Below, in pieces: positions 62,412-64,000 of a stretch of 64,000 bases of DNA. Source of the DNA: Cololabis saira (lineage: Eukaryota > Chordata > Actinopteri > Beloniformes > Belonidae); NCBI RefSeq assembly GCF_033807715.1, contig NC_084596.1:32810879-32874878 (forward strand). The letters are read 5' to 3'. Position numbers and translations under genes: made by a program. The notes under the pieces were generated by a model. It did no database searches, was not told where the DNA came from, and saw nothing but the letters and a program-made list of their open reading frames with translations. Each line of letters opens with the position of its first letter. Positions within the stretch are counted from its first letter, which is position 1.

Positions 62412-63784
62412 TAGGGATGTGTGATCCAACTTTTTCACTTGCAATCCGATACCGATACAACAGCTCTAGTACCGATCCGATACCAGTGAATATTTCTATC
62501 TCTCTGTTCTGACCAATAGGTTCACTTTTTTTAGTATTTTGTTGTGTGGAATAATAGAAAAGGTTTGATAAAGTGACATTACTCAGAATGAGGATAACAT
62601 ACTTCCTGAGATGAATAGCCCCTAACAGTAGGTTATTATGACAAAACTTGAGCCATTTATTAGATATTAAATTTTTTTTTAACATAAAATAGGCAGTAGC
62701 ATTAAATAAAATAATCTCAACAACAACATGAAAAAGCCAATATAAAAAAATCAACCAAAATTAAAAACAAATGTACTAAAAGTAGGATTTGTTTGACATC
62801 TGTTACCATAAAAAAAAAATCATGACTTCCAAATGCAGATAAATTCTGCCAGTGGCAACCTGTGCTGCTGTGTGGTGAGAACAGAACTAGGCATGACGTA
62901 GCGACGTAGGTGTTGAATTAAGCGTTGAAATCCCAGATTACTCACTACTGGCAGGGGCTGGTCATCAAGCACAATAAACTGCGCAATCTTTTCTGTAATT
63001 GCTTTTCCCTTCTTGCTGTCTCGTTGGAGATGTTCACGCTTTTCAAATGTTTGTAACAACGTTGTATGTTTGAGAGAGCCGCTGGAGTGCTGTTGTTTGT
63101 TTGCCAACGAGCTCTGCAGGAACTCTGCATGCTCGTTCGTGTGATAATTCTTGAAGTTTTTTGAGGTTTGTTAAACCGACCTGCATCGGCAGCACCGCGT
63201 GAGACTTGTGCTTCAAGCCCCTTTCACATATAGCGCGCAAAGTGCAGACCGCCACCGATCCCATTCATTGTGTATGTGCTACGGCGGCGCAAGAGCAGAC
63301 AGCTCTGCCGCCGAGCTGGGCAGGGCACGAGAGGGCGCCTGCCCTGCGCGGCGTTTGGGCCGCGCCTGCCTGCCCGAATTGAACATTTTTTATTTCACCG
63401 TGCCGCGCTGTGATGACATCTCCGCGCTTCCAATAAGAGAGAAGGGAGAAGAGAGAAGGTCGTGTCCAATAGGAGAGAAGGTGGTGTAGGCTCTGCGCCG
63501 AGTCTGCGCCTTACCCGGCGGTGGGTGCGGCGCAAACCGTGCTCTATGTGAAAGCAGCTTTATGCTATCCACACTCTCTCCCAGTTGTTGTTATCACATG
63601 ATCCCCCTCCCCTCTCCTTTCTTCCTCGTGTGTGAGAAGCAAGTACTGGATGGAAAAGCTGGAGCGGACTTTTGGAATGGAGTTCTAGTATCGCAGTGCT
63701 CGTATCGCAGTTTTCCCCTGCACTGCGATCCGATCCGTGTTTTTTGGCTGGATCGCAGCATATTTTCGATCCGCAGCATCCCTA
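62412..63784. mobile_element. hAT-type element with nested MITE
   Basis: The ends TAGGGATG and CATCCCTA are inverted, with exact 8-bp duplications AATCTAAG at 62404-62411 and 63785-63792. Subterminal CCGATCC-like repeats lie at both ends. The 1.37-kb interior has no transposase frame and includes the element at 63215-63560. Confidence 0.88.
63215..63560. mobile_element. GC-rich MITE nested in a hAT element
   Basis: The left AAGCCCCTTTCACATATAGC and right GCTCTATGTGAAAGCAGCTT are inverted with three mismatches. The interior is GC-rich with two near-identical ccaataagagagaagg/ccaataggagagaagg units. No duplication was determined and the superfamily is unknown. Confidence 0.65.
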
Positions 63785-64000
63785 AATCTAAGTGTAGTTT
63801 TTTTCAAAGCTGTTGTCTGTCATTGTTGGCATTTGCATAATATGGGAAACTGTGATATGTCCATTTTATGGCATCCTTGGCTCTGTGGATGAGGAACCAG
63901 AGGACCTCCTTGTCTTATCATTAAATCCAACGTAGGTGCCGCCATCCCACGCCATCCTGTAACATCAGACCTGACCCGAGATTAAGTGAACCCTCGGGGG

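Larger units (their letters stand above)
58248..64000 (+). other. Presumed intron, repeats only
   Basis: It contains the hairpin at 60590 and hAT-type elements at 60711 and 62412. Nothing was recognised in 58250-60580, 61570-62400 or 63800-64000. Confidence 0.4.

Overview
This is a vertebrate nuclear window and almost certainly a ray-finned (teleost) fish. It has intron-split genes with GT/AG borders, a CpG-rich promoter, AC, AT and ATTT microsatellites, and a very dense load of fish-type repeats: hAT, PIF/Harbinger-like and TTAA-target MITEs, tRNA-derived SINEs, and L2-like, RTE-like and L1/Tx1-like LINE fragments. There is no bacterial, phage, CRISPR or operon-like content. Most long open frames are chance or repeat-derived.

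The one certain gene is hs2st1 (heparan sulfate 2-O-sulfotransferase 1) on the + strand. Six coding exons are present at 23873-24123, 24438-24523, 24808-24946, 25282-25379, 28444-28601 and 30619-30842. Their splice phases join into one frame that runs from about human residue 42 to the stop codon. The PAPS-binding, catalytic and disulfide residues are all present. The first exon (cytoplasmic tail and membrane anchor) was not found, so bases 1-23872 are read as the 3' part of a very large intron 1. A 3' UTR follows, with candidate poly(A) signals at 31437 and 33343.

Bases 33.4-43.6 kb look intergenic: decayed LINEs, a long AT microsatellite, a CTCF-like motif at 35081 and one unexplained minus-strand candidate exon at 40156-40386. 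A CpG island at about 43.73-44.12 kb leads into a 7-codon exon (44123-44143) that reads MAADSVQ and ends at a donor site. It resembles the first coding exon of PKN-family kinases. PKN2 lies downstream of HS2ST1 in human, so a pkn-type gene extending out of the window to the right is a reasonable hypothesis. A second possible first exon lies at 58179-58247. The rest, to 64 kb, would be intron.

The most striking structure is the transposon layering. Nine elements have hAT-like termini with 8-bp target duplications that can be read directly, seven exact and two with one mismatch. Several are nested in or carry other elements. There are also TTAA-flanked MITEs in both orientations, a perfect 41-bp-arm hairpin at 60590-60690, a perfect 34-bp palindrome at 21994, and a long inverted repeat at 13745-14725 that is split by a later insertion. 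I found no convincing new multi-gene system.
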